Source: Apis mellifera (taxonomy: Eukaryota; Arthropoda; Insecta; Hymenoptera; Apidae). Taken from it: a stretch of 64,000 nucleotides of DNA. Each line of letters begins with the position of its first letter. The first letter of the stretch is position 1. Under the pieces are notes generated by a model. It saw only the letters and a program-made list of their open reading frames with translations. It did no database searches and was not told where the DNA came from. The stretch lies in contig NC_037638.1 of NCBI RefSeq assembly GCF_003254395.2, positions 24,567,352 through 24,631,351 of the forward strand. The letters run 5' to 3'. This document shows, one piece after another, positions 36,401 to 47,217 of this stretch. The position numbers were made by a program, and so were the translations under genes.

Positions 36401-38720
36401 CGATCCTCACTGATTAAACTCTCAAAATTGAAGGAAGAATTCGATTCCAATATTATTTATTTCTCGCGAAAAGGGAGAGGATGAAATATTTTTTAAAAAT
36501 TTGGAATATTTTACGAAAGATCGAAACATATAATTTTTCGCATTTCCATTATTTCAAATAATATATAAAACGATCTTCACCGATTAAACTCTCGAAATTG
36601 AAGGAAGAATTCGCTTCGAGCATTGTTTATCTCTCGCGAAAAGGGAGAGAATGGAAATATTTTTTAAAAATTTGGAATATTTTACGAAAGATCGAAACAT
36701 ATAATTTTTCGCATTTCCATTATTTCAAATAATATATAAAACGATCTTCACCGATTAAACTCTCGAAATTGAAGGAAGAATTCGCTTCGAGCATTGTTTA
36801 TCTCTCGCGAAAAGGGAGAGGATGGAAATATTTTTTAAAAATTTGGAATATTTTAAGATCGAAACATATGGATCTTTAAATCTGTATCGCTTCAAGATTT
36901 TACGTGCACAAAACGATTAAACTCTCGAAATTGAACAAAGAACTGGATTCAATAGGAGGAATAATAATAATTTTTCGCGCGAAAAGGGGGAAGAAAGAGA
37001 GAAAGATATTAAGCTTTATTCTTCTCTCCAGGTTGGCGTTCAACTCGGCGAGGATAGGCGCAGATTGTCACGAGTACTTTTAACGGAGCTAAACGTCGCC
37101 CAGCTTCAAGTGGTGGCGAACGACTTGCACGCGAGAATCGCGGCTCTGAACGAGGCGCTCGTCGAGGGACTTTTGAGAAGGGACGATTTGCACATGGAAC
37201 AAGATTCGATGCTCGTCGACGTCGAAGATCTCACCAGATATCTGTAAGTTTTTCGTCTCGCGCGACTTTTAATCTCGTTCTCTTTCTCTCTTTCTCTCTC
37301 TCTCTTTCTATCTCTTTCTTTTCTCTCTCTCTCTTTCCCTCGCACTTTTATTCCTCGAGCAATCGCGCACAATCTCCTAGAAGCAATTAAGGTTGCTTAA
37401 AGAAAAGAAAAAAAAAAAAAAAAGCATGGCCGTGAAAGGACGCATGGCCTATTTTTCTGAATGCAAAGTGGAACAAGAACCCTTGGGAAAAAAAAAGGAC
37501 CAACGCTTTCGCGAAACCGAAACCGCATTTCTTCTTTCCTTCCCCCCTCGCCTCTTGCACCGTTTTATTTGCGAAATTACCTGTCTTCCTCGCCGAAATA
37601 TATAGCACGATAAACGGTTGGCGATGTTACATCAAAAATTAAGGAGAAAGATTTAAACCCGAGATTAGAGGTGTGAACGTGGGAAATTAAATATGATTTA
37701 AGAATGTTAAAAAAAAATTTTTTCTACTTTTTTCTTAAAAAGTAAAAAAAATTAATCGTCCGCGATCAGTTGGGATCAGTCGTTGAGATGAGTAAATGTT
37801 GATCTCTGTAATCTCTAGAAAAAGTTTTAAAAGTTAATTTCAGAAATTTTTAGCAGTTTATTACATTCGAATACAACTCTCGATATACCTCTCGATCGAT
37901 TGCATCTCTTCGACACGTTTCTTTCAAATTTAATTTAATGACATTAAACGCTTTTCGAGCAATCATCAAGTAGCGTGTAAAAGGCTTCTTTAGGGACTAA
38001 TTTATTTAAAAGATCATTTCTTATTATCTTTTTTTTTTTACGTTTACTTAAAATGTATTTATAAATACCAAGAAACAAGACGAATAATATTAATCAAATA
38101 ATTCGAAAATCGATATAGCAGGCTGCATTCCAATTCATTCTAATGATCCAACGATTGATCCTAATTTAATTTCGACAAGAAAATCGGATGGAAATTCGGG
38201 GAGAACGTTTCGATATACGATGTAAGAAAATAACAACTTGACATCGAAACTTGTATCAAATCGTATTCGATCGAAATAAAATTTTACGTAACGTAAGATA
38301 AATCCGAAAGAAGCTTGTCAATCGCTTGTCCTTCCTCTCACCCGCCCATCCAATTCAACTGTTAACACCGTTAAACAACTGTGAGTGACTCGCTTCGTTT
38401 AACCTTCTCCTCTTTTCTTCTTCTTTTTTCTTCCCTCCCCCTCTCTCTTCTTAACAATACTAACTAATTCTTCCGGGCGAACTATGACAACACGTTATAT
38501 TTTCCGGCCTGTCGCGCTAATAAACAGCTTCTGCTGCGTTCACATGCACAGAGGTGCCAAGCAGGAGTCGTTGAAGAAGAAGCAGAACGCGAGGGAGCAG
38601 CAGTGCACGGGGAGCAGCAGAAGTCATCATCAGCAGGGCGGCAACCCGGGCCAGAACAAATCGTCGTCGATCAAGCCGAAGCTGACGCACCGTGGCCTGG
38701 TCTCGTTGGTGAGGAAATAA
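16438..38720 (+). CDS. Schip1: Schwannomin-interacting protein 1 homologue, long form (11 coding exons, 896 aa predicted)
   Basis: Vertebrate SCHIP1 binds merlin (NF2); fly Schip1 links Expanded to Tao-1 in Hippo signalling at the cell cortex. Coding exons: 16438-16496 (exon opens at 16425), 20166-20458, 22321-22649, 24806-25162, 26368-26911, 27939-28036, 33955-34113, 35023-35134, 35730-36088, 37032-37243, 38552-38720. All borders are GT-AG, phases match at every join, and the 2691-nt sum is divisible by three. Diagnostic family parts: REEIRRRLAMGPDAEDL and KPSLQSRLQSGMNLQICFMN (about 618-660), DFFARQARLQTEARMALAQA (about 727-746) and the C-terminal coiled coil LQVVANDLHARIAALNEALV ... HMEQDSMLVDVEDLTRYL (about 792-841). 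Residues 1-560 are acidic, Ser/Glu-rich and low-complexity, with a nine-Gln run (CAG/CAA near 26813-26836) and a Ser run near 26670-26690. The donor after 35134 (GTCGGT) is weak. The start at 16438 is inferred from phase; the first exon is the least certain part. Confidence 0.9.
17602..17698. repeat. (TA)n followed by (TACA)n microsatellite, Schip1 intron 1
   Basis: Nearly pure alternating TA runs to about 17677, followed by ATACATACATACATACATA. It lies in the first intron of the Schip1 long form. Open frames here encode only Ile-Tyr repeats. Confidence 0.95.
17917..17960. repeat. (CA)n microsatellite, Schip1 intron 1
   Basis: Interrupted CA dinucleotide repeats (CACACACACAGAG ... ACACACACACACACAG) lie in the first intron of Schip1. 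Confidence 0.75.
18646..18690. repeat. (GAT)n microsatellite, Schip1 intron 1
   Basis: GATGATGATGATGATGATG, a short break (GTAATGGC), then further GATGATGATGATGATAAT. It is intronic. Confidence 0.85.
22757..23815. repeat. Minisatellite, ~185-190-bp unit, five to six copies, Schip1 intron 3
   Basis: The unit begins near TTGTATAG(C/T)GTCAT at about 22761, 22950, 23135, 23324 and 23510 (spacings 189, 185, 189, 186), plus a last partial copy from about 23695. Each unit holds GAGATTTAAATATATAGATG, AGAAAATACA, TTGAAATTTTATTTAT and GTGAGGATTAATTAATTATT. Copies fall into slightly different subtypes: some lack GTTTTTATATTGCAT, some lack the GGGCGG segment. The array starts about 110 bp after the donor of exon 3 (22649). 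Confidence 0.93.
28037..32882. other. Large Schip1 intron (exons 6 to 7), with an internal promoter region at its right end
   Basis: The long form splices across 28037-33954. No coding exon was recognised between 28037 and 32882. The stretch holds GA-rich low-complexity patches (29041-29075, 29515-29540, 29588-29615). A less AT-rich island lies at 30.12-30.36 kb and another at 30.78-31.15 kb. The sequence just before 32883 must contain the 5' leader and promoter of the short form if that exon is real. No TATA box was identified with confidence. Confidence 0.5.
32883..32975 (+). CDS. Schip1: Alternative first coding exon of Schip1 (short form, 367 aa)
   Basis: ATG at 32883 opens 31 codons (MGSSNKARKHYKKDSRF ... 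YDDFDL) and ends at a donor CTT|GTAAGA in phase 0. This is the phase needed to join the exon at 33955 (DDDKEIVKEP...). Joined to the last five exons it gives 1104 nt, 367 residues, retaining the whole conserved SCHIP1 region and coiled coil but none of the acidic N-terminal extension. Vertebrate SCHIP1 also has short forms with different first exons, so this layout fits the family. It has no acceptor immediately upstream, consistent with a transcription start in the large intron. Not confirmed by transcripts here. Confidence 0.6.
36140..36935. repeat. Minisatellite, ~115-175-bp unit, five to six copies, Schip1 intron 9
   Basis: Units share ACGATCTTCA(C/T), ATTAAACTCTCGAAATTGAA, GGAAGAATTCG, ATCTCTCGCGAAAAGGGAGA and GAAATATTTTTTAAAAATTT. 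Anchors (ATTAAACTCTC or a variant) fall near 36157, 36297, 36411, 36583, 36757 and 36918. The two central copies of about 174 bp are almost identical over their length, suggesting recent duplication. The first divergent copy lies about 60 bp after the exon 9 donor (36088). Confidence 0.9.
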
Positions 38721-40455
38721 TGCCTCGCCACGAGACTGCGCGGTCTCGTCGGAAATTAAGCGGGGAAGGCTTACCTTCCCGAGAGAGGACGCGAGCAAGT
38801 ATACGCAATTAACATCTGCTCGATTCGATCTGCCGATCTCTCGCCCCTCCCTCCCCGATCGAACAATTTCTCGAACTCGACTCCCGGTTCCGGTATGCTG
38901 GAACGATCGCCCTTCCCTGCCCTCCCTCCTCCTCCTCCCTCTCGAGAGGAAGGGAACGAGAAACGAGAGATTTATTCGGACGAAAAGGGATCGTATTTCC
39001 AAAGGAAATGCAAATATTTCGAGGCAACGGTAAGAGAAAATCGAGTAAAAATCTTCGTCTTGTCCTCGCGTGTGGAAGGAAAAGGAAAAAAATGGAGCAA
39101 TATTTCGCCTCTACTACGGAGCAGATAATACAATCGTTTTTCTCTCCCCCCATTTTTAGACGGGGGTTCAAAAATATACATACGTAACATACACGCAGCG
39201 AAGAATCAATCCTCTTTCTTCCTGCTCGACAGGGAAGAAGGGGATCTTTTTCCAAAGTTTTTACAGCTTCATTATCAAGATGGAAAGTAGCGTAATAATA
39301 ACGTAAGTACGTGTGCTCGCGTTCATTTGTATTAGGACATTGTGTGGTTGTACTGGAGGATGAGAGAAATCGATGGGATTATTATTAAGGAGTTGTCGAA
39401 AGGCTTTGAGATTATCACTGTCACCTGTTCAGAAAATTGGACGTTATAAAAGATTCGTATACGTTCTGAAATTTCTTCTTATATATATAAATATAGTTTC
39501 GTCTTTTTTACGAAGCTGTCTTGTAAATAATTTTTACCAACTTCTATCTATCTAAGATCATTGTCTTGCACGAATGCAAAATTCTAAGATCTGTTTGTAC
39601 GAGAGTAAGACCCAGTGTCTTGATACTTATGAACGAGGGTATACGTGTATATAATAATATTGACCTGTTCAAGAAGTTCGTGCTGCAATCCTTCTTTTCG
39701 ATCTTTTTTTCATTCTTCTTCCAGTTCCGGACAATTGACAATATTTACTTATTTTAATAAAAATTTAATCATTCGCCTAAATTCAATTATTCCACAAAAT
39801 TCTATTTTCTTCTTAGTCAAATACACGAACATTTATATACGAACATTCTTGAACAAATCGATACATAGCCGAACAAAGTAGCAACAACAAGCAACAAGTA
39901 CCCTTACTCGCCCTCCGACATTAGATCCGATGGGGACGAGTGATGCGACATGGCAATCTCGCAACGATAATGTTATGCAATTCGGTAACTTTCTGGATTA
40001 TCGTAAAATAAATCTTCAATAAATCACTACACTTGATCGAATCGTTATTTTCTATGTAGAAAACTTCAATTTCCAAAATAATGAAAAATAACAATCTAAT
40101 AATAAGAAAGAGATTCCAAACTGACTCTGATGAGAAGATCTTTTCATCGATTTTCGACGTACAAATTGAATAATTTCAATTCTTCAGAAACGGGATACCT
40201 GTTTAAAATTAAGCAACCATTGCTCGCCATCGTCGGATCTTGAATCGACGTCCCGATCGAGACGAGATGCGATCGGTTCGTCTTGTTGTCTATGTAGCCG
40301 ATAACCTCCCCTCCCCTCCTTCTCTCCTCCTCCCTCCCTTCCGCTCTGGTTAAATCTTGCGGCCATGCATGCATGTGTTCCCCGAGTGTATCGCCTTTAT
40401 ATGATAGCATTACGTAAACGGTAGATGCAGATCTCTTCTCTATGTTGTAAATAAA
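38721..40455 (+). other. Schip1: Schip1 3' UTR (extent inferred)
   Basis: No other coding signal follows the stop codon at 38718-38720. An AATAAA lies at 40450-40455 in a unique-sequence context and is a plausible poly(A) signal; other A/T-rich candidates lie earlier (for example near 39757). The 3' end is therefore an inference. Confidence 0.35.
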
Positions 40456-43400
40456 GCGAAGCGGATCAATCAGCAGCGGAAATTTTCGGATTCGCGAGTC
40501 TGCATTCGCGTTCTTCCGTCGCCACGCATACGAGAAATGGTTCTTTGTTCTCCACGGTCGATGATGTCTCTCTCTTTCTCTCTATTTCGACGTCCTCCAT
40601 TCCTGAAAACAAATCGATCGCTCTAATAATTCTTTATAACCGTACGATATTTTCGACGATCAAAGACAACGATCTCTCGAATTTCGTGAAAACATACGAT
40701 ACGATTGAAAGAAAAATCATTATTGAAATATATATATATATATTGTTAAATTGAAAGAGATATTGGAAAGAGAATTTGAATCACGTGGAAAAAATGATGT
40801 ATATAAAAATTTTGAAGATGAAAATATATGAATATAGATAGGGCGTTATAAAGGATTAACGAATAATCGATTCGTACCTGATGGAACGGATATCACGATA
40901 ACGGAACGACGTCGATGCGTGTGATTTTTTTGAAGTTGATCGAATCTTTGCCGATGTATACAATCGATTCACCGAAATCCTGCTGAAAAGAAAAGAAAAA
41001 AAAATCTCCTCCCTTTCGCTTGAATGGATCTCGTCCCCGTTTCAATCCGTGAATCGATAGAAAATAGAATGAAAAATCGATAGAAGGAAGAGAAAATTGA
41101 CAAAACTTCGAAAGTTCTTTTGGAGATGGTTTCGGTGAACTCGTTGTATCATTATAAGAGGAAGATTATTCTTCTTTTTGAACTGTTACCACAGAAACAG
41201 AGAAAAACACAATTGTAAAGTCGAATTTTATTTGTATATCCACATAATCGATCCATTTTTTTATTTCTTTTAAGAAAGAGAAACGTTAATGAAACATTAA
41301 TGTGTATAAATAATCGTAAACTTATTTCATAAGTGAAAAAAAAAAAAAAGAAAAAACATTCGAAAAAACGAGCAATCTTAGACGAGCGTTTTTCATCGTC
41401 GAAGGCGTACATGTATGTGCAATTTACTTACGTACTCTCACAAAGTTGAGAAAAAGGTCAACGATGCAATATGCAGCAGAGAAAGCGAAAGACAATTACG
41501 AATGCCGCAAACTGAGATTTTTCTTTCGAATCTCGTGTATCATATGTTATCATCGTGCAACAACATGCTTGATTCTCGATCGATAGGATCGTAGACGATC
41601 TACAAAAGATACAAGTTATGTTAATTTTAAAAAGGTACTCGCTACCACCACTCTTGATCGATATCGTGTGTTTTATACGATTAAAATTGTTTCCCGTGAC
41701 GACATTTATCATATAATATATTTATAGAAATATAGAATTAAATATCCATACGAATTATTTTAGATAATGTATAACTCAGTTGAGGATTAAGAATACGCGA
41801 TTAAGAAAATTTTCACATTTTCCCTATTCCCTATTCCCTCTCGAAACGTTCATAATGTCATCATCTTCCTTCGTTTCGATTGCAATTTATTAACCACGTT
41901 GAAATAAATTTTTAATCGAAAAACATGCACAAATATTTGATTGATAGAAGATATTCGATGTTACATACATACATTATTGTTTTCTTTTTTCCTTTTAGTT
42001 AAATTTCGATATAAAGAAAAGAATATTCCTCTTTTATTGCGATATAGAATGATAACGATGAAAATACTCTATTTATATTTTGGTAACAATCAATCGAAAG
42101 CATGTTTGTAATTGTGACTTTATTCGAATTATTTAAGATCATTCGATTTTTAGATATTCATATTGCACGTGAGAAATGACAAAGATGAAACAATTCTTGT
42201 TCCGCCCTTTGTAAAAATTTAAATTTAAATATAAAGTCGCACACGACGAAAGAGAACGAAGAACGCGTTACATATCTCTTAAGGATTAAAAAAAAAAAAG
42301 AAAGAGAAAAAAAAAAAGAAAAAAGAAAACGAAACTTTAGTCCACGAACTAGCCATAAAGTGTAATCGAATAGAAACGAAGGACTGAGTATACAGAGTTT
42401 GAGATTTAAAAAAAAAGAAAAAAAAAAAAGAGAGAGAAATAAAATAAAACTCCGTTTTCGACCGCCCGTTGAAACAGACTTTAGACTTAGCGAAAGCGTA
42501 ATCAAAAGTATGTTAATCGTGTACTTGAAACGGATTATCCGAGTTTTCCATAAAACTATTCACGTACTGATTTACATGTATTCATACGTAAAAATTTATC
42601 CAAGTAAGTTTATTAAAGACGACACACATTGTGTATCATCTATCGAATTTCCAAGTTTCTTGATTTCGTATTTACGCTTAATCCCCTGCGTGAATTACTT
42701 AAGAGAGATACGAAAAATTATTATAAGCGGAAAAAAAAAAAATAAACGACAAATAAACGTCAAAAACGTTTGATCTCTGAGAAACACCGCGGCATTATTC
42801 ATCCCCTCGGAACGATCGAAAAAGAAAGATATGAAAATTTCGAATAAATTTTCCCAACTTAAAAAAAATTGTTTTTTTTTTTTAATTTGTTTTAAATTTC
42901 TATCAATTTCTTTTCTATTCCTAAATTTCTATGATATTCTTACTACGATATCTTAGAAAATAAAAAATCATATATCATTTTCTAAAATATTAGTAATCAT
43001 TCACAGAGAAGAAGAAGAAAGAAAATTTTTTGAATTTGGAAGCTTATTATAAAATTTAATATCACATTTCATGAAACTTTAAAATGTAGATAAAGACAAA
43101 TGTGCGATCCGTTATTAGAATAGAAATATCAAAATATTTCTCTCGTTCATATCGCAATTATTCGCGAAAGAAAAAGCAAGATGATTATATTTTGAGGAGT
43201 AATTAAAAAGGTCATCGACACGCGTTCACAACGTGTGAGAAAAAGATCTTTCATTAATTCGAGACATCACCTCGTTTCATCGACATGCTATGAATTAGCA
43301 TGAGCCACTAATTAACCATCGATCGTGTTCTAGTAAAAGATTGAATATTCATTACGAAATTAAAAATAGAATTTAAAAATATGAAAATATTTTCATGCGC

Positions 43401-44810
43401 TATTTCACACGAAAATGATATAAAGAAATTTTTCATTTCGCATAAATAACATAAGTTTTTCGAATTCGTTTGTGCATAAAAAAAAAAAAAGATGAATTAA
43501 GTTATAAAATGTTTTATCTCAACTTTGATTACAAGCAACATAAAATCGTATAGATTCGACATATAGAAGAATGTATATCGAAATAATTTTTTGTACTATA
43601 TAAATCGATTATATATACATATAATATATATATAATATACAATATATATTATACATATATATATAAATTAACGGAAAAAAAAAGAAAATATGAAATACAG
43701 GAAAAAATTTCAGGTAAAACAAGGTATTCGCTATCGGTGTATAGATCGTAAAAGTGTACGATGTAACACTAACAATAAAAATATTTAATCAAAATCATCA
43801 CTTAGAAACTTCTGTATATTTCTAATGGTCTAAAAAATTTTTGAGATGAGGTACATTTATTTTAACGAAGAATAAAAAAAAAAAAAAATAAAAAAAAAGA
43901 AAGAAATAGGGAAAAAATGGCAGCTTCGATATATTTTGTATGCCATCTCTTACCTTTCATTATTATAAATTATTACTACGATTGAATAAAATTATCAGTC
44001 AAGACATCTAAGAAAGAACAAATCGTTGGACAGAAGAGATCAAATATATATCTTTGAAAGATCTAATCTATCCGACGATGAGATCAAGTTCATCGTTCGG
44101 CGATGGTGGAAAACGTCTACATAGACTCGCGTGTTATCTACAAAATACTTTAATCATAATATTAATTAATAATATACAGATTGTAAATAACTAAACAATA
44201 ATAAAATATGCTGTAACAAATTCATCCACTTTTTGCTTCTCTGTCTATCTCTCTGTTTCTTTCTCTCTCATTCACTCACTCATTCTCTCACTTTGTCTCT
44301 CATTCGTTCGCGCACTCGCTCTCTCACATAACACTCACGTTGTTTTTATTCTTATATTCACTCCATCCGTAAAGAAAAGATCCGACGAGGAGCCGGAACA
44401 GGGAAGAAGGCACAGGGCACATCAATTAAAAAAGTGGCATTCCTCTTTTGATAATCATTTCCGTACATCTAGCTTTCTCATTCACCTAATAAATCAATGA
44501 TTCATGTCATATACGTATTAAATTTTCTTTAACTTTTGGAATTTCAAAAACCAAAGGGAAACAGAATGTAAAAGAAAAAGAGAAAAAAAATTGGAGAAGA
44601 AAAAAGAAAAAAGGCAAAAAAAAAAAAGAGCACCATTTAAAAAGATATCTCATACGGAAACACGTAGCAACGAGAGGAGCTAACGAATTGTGTAAAACAG
44701 CCGACGAGAAATTACATTTTCCACTCGTTTCAGAACAACGTGACGAACATACTATACACGTTGCTCAGGTACTGTGGAAAGAACACAAGCGGCGATGATG
44801 ATTTTTTAAT
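40456..44810. other. AT-rich noncoding region between convergent Schip1 and Rok
   Basis: No exon, tRNA or transposon was recognised on either strand. Features are simple: (TA)n near 40730-40742 and 43612-43667, homopurine runs near 42290-42330 and 42409-42438, and a CT-rich tract at 44230-44330. Part may belong to a long 3' UTR of either gene. Confidence 0.5.
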
Positions 44811-44811
44811 A

Positions 44812-44977
44812 GTAATAATAATAATTAATAATTAATAATTAATAATTAAAAATAATAATAATAATAATTAATAATTAATAATAGTAATAATAGTAATAGT
44901 AGTAATAGTAATAGTAGTAGTAGTAGTAATAGTAGTAGTAGTAGTAGTAGTTGTAGTAGTAGTAGTAGTAGTAGTAA

Positions 44978-45018
<41 letters not shown>

Positions 45019-45307
45019 ATAGTAGTAGTAGTAGTAGTAGTAGTAGTAATAGTGGTAGTAGTAGTAGCAGTAGCAGTAATAGCAGTAATAGTAGTAGCAG
45101 TAGTAATAGTAGCAGTAGTAGTAGTAGTAGTAGCAGTAGCAGTAGCAGTAGCAGTAGTAGTAGTAGTAGTAGTAGTAGTAGCAGTAGTAATAGTAGTAGT
45201 AATAGCAATAGTAGCAGTAATAGCAGTAGCAATAGTAACAGTAACAATAGTAGCAGTAGTAATAGTAGTAATAATAGTAGCAGTAGTAATAGTAATAGTA
45301 ATAAAAA

Positions 45308-45390
<83 letters not shown>

Positions 45391-45391
45391 T
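44812..45391. repeat. Very long (TAR/CAG)n trinucleotide array, ~580 bp
   Basis: The plus strand is almost entirely trinucleotides of the type TAG, TAA, CAG and AAT: TAATAAT/TTAATAA at the left, then TAG/TAA mixtures (44880-45060), CAG/TAG mixtures (45066-45290) and pure (AAT)n at the right (45312-45391). Open frames over it encode only poly-Leu or poly-Val/Ile and are artefacts. It lies between the convergent genes Schip1 and Rok. Confidence 0.95.
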
Positions 45392-47217
45392 TTAATTAGC
45401 TCGTTATACGGTTTCTCCTTTTTTCTTCACCTTGTTATATCTATCACTTTTCATGCGAATTTTTTTCACTCGACACCGACTTTTGAAACATTGTTTCTAA
45501 GCCTCTCTTGATTATACATACGATTTTGCGCTTTTTTAGATATTTCCTTTCGTCGATCCTTCCAGCAACCTATAGTGAATATATCATATATCATATTAAA
45601 AAATTCTTATGTTACAACTGTAAATATTAAATATCTACTATACAATGAAGCTCGTTCATGGCGCTGTTCCTTAATAATTCACCGTTGTGCTCATTCTAGA
45701 ATTCATATCCTTTTTCCTCTTCGTTTCGCAGTTTCATTTTGTTACTTTTTTTTTTTTACTTAATCACAATCTGCATATATATTCTAACTAATATATGGCA
45801 GCGATAACAAAGATTCACGAAATAAAGCGCCTATTGGATTTTTGAATGTTTTGAAAATCTTCAAAAATATGAATTAAAGATTTAAAATACAAATTTTTCA
45901 CTGATAAATATAAATATTAGAAAATAAAACAAAAATTGAAAAATCTGGAAGGTTCGAAGGTCCTAAAAATATATTTGTGTTAATGATTTAAAAATTTAAG
46001 ATAGTCTAATGATGAATTTCAAAATTCAAAAGATGTATCATCTCTTATGATAATTTTGTTGATACAAAATGTTCAATATTTGTTCTATATTTATATCGAC
46101 ATTATTTATCGATGCATTCTCATTGCTAAAAAAAAAATTTTGACGGCCATTCTAATCAACTGAATACAATGCGTCCTTTTTCTTGCACGAGTCAAATCTT
46201 CTTTTCTTCTTAACATAATAGTTATTAAATATTTTTAATCTCATAGAAATAATAATACTATCGATGTGGCGCAGTAAATACACAAAAATATTACCAAGTT
46301 CTTAAAATGCGCGTTTTAAATAAAGGAACGGAACAAATTATACAATATCGCACAAATAACGATTTCTCTTCGCGAAAGTGTCGTGATATCCATCTTTTTT
46401 TTTTTTCACGATCGCGAAAGTCAATAAACTGCTTGATCAAATGAAAAAACAGTTCTTACAATTATAATTTATATACAGGAAAATCATTAATTGTAAGCAT
46501 CTACAAAAGAAATAAATCATCATAAAAAGTCGATCTATTCATACAAAAAATATTTATAAAACAACATATGATGATGGCCTCTTAGAGAGACTATACAAAT
46601 CAACTGATGAGTTTGCTCATAATACAATAAATCTAAAAAACGCGGTCCACGTACTCAAATTTGTTACGATCACTGCTCTTATATATAAACAGTATTATTA
46701 TCATTTTGTTTTAATAACAACTGCGTACTTCTGCTCATTAATTACATAATCATCTCGTTTCCTGGAAATTTTCATCACATGACATTTGCTAATGAGCCTT
46801 ACTTCTTTAACTTCTTTTCAATCATTTGAGTTCCATCATCATCAGATTATATCAAAGGCACATTTAATTCGTTTAATAAATATGTACCTACAAATAACGA
46901 TCAATACAAGTAAACGTGTCAACGAATAATTTCGTTGAATGTCCTTGTACTCGTTAAAAAGTTGATAATAACACATGATTCTGTATATATTTCGGATCGG
47001 ATGCTTTTAAGACACATGAACTCCAGATTTCTCAAAATATCCAGATTTCTCAAATTATCCAGATAACACAGAGTTTCGAAAATTATTTTTACATATTTAG
47101 ATCCTATTATAAATCATTTATCTGAGCAACTAATCGAATTTATATGTTTAAATTAATCGATTAGGAAAGGCGTCGAAATAACGAATTCCAATCGAGTGTT
47201 ATCGATGCTAGCTAAGG
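45392..47217 (-). other. Noncoding; right part is probable Rok 3' UTR
   Basis: AT-rich sequence without coding signal lies directly downstream (minus strand) of the Rok stop codon at 47218-47220. How much of it is transcribed cannot be told from sequence alone. Confidence 0.4.

Noticed and set aside
44846..45399. Poly-Leu and poly-Val/Ile open frames
   Set aside because: Direct translation of the trinucleotide array.
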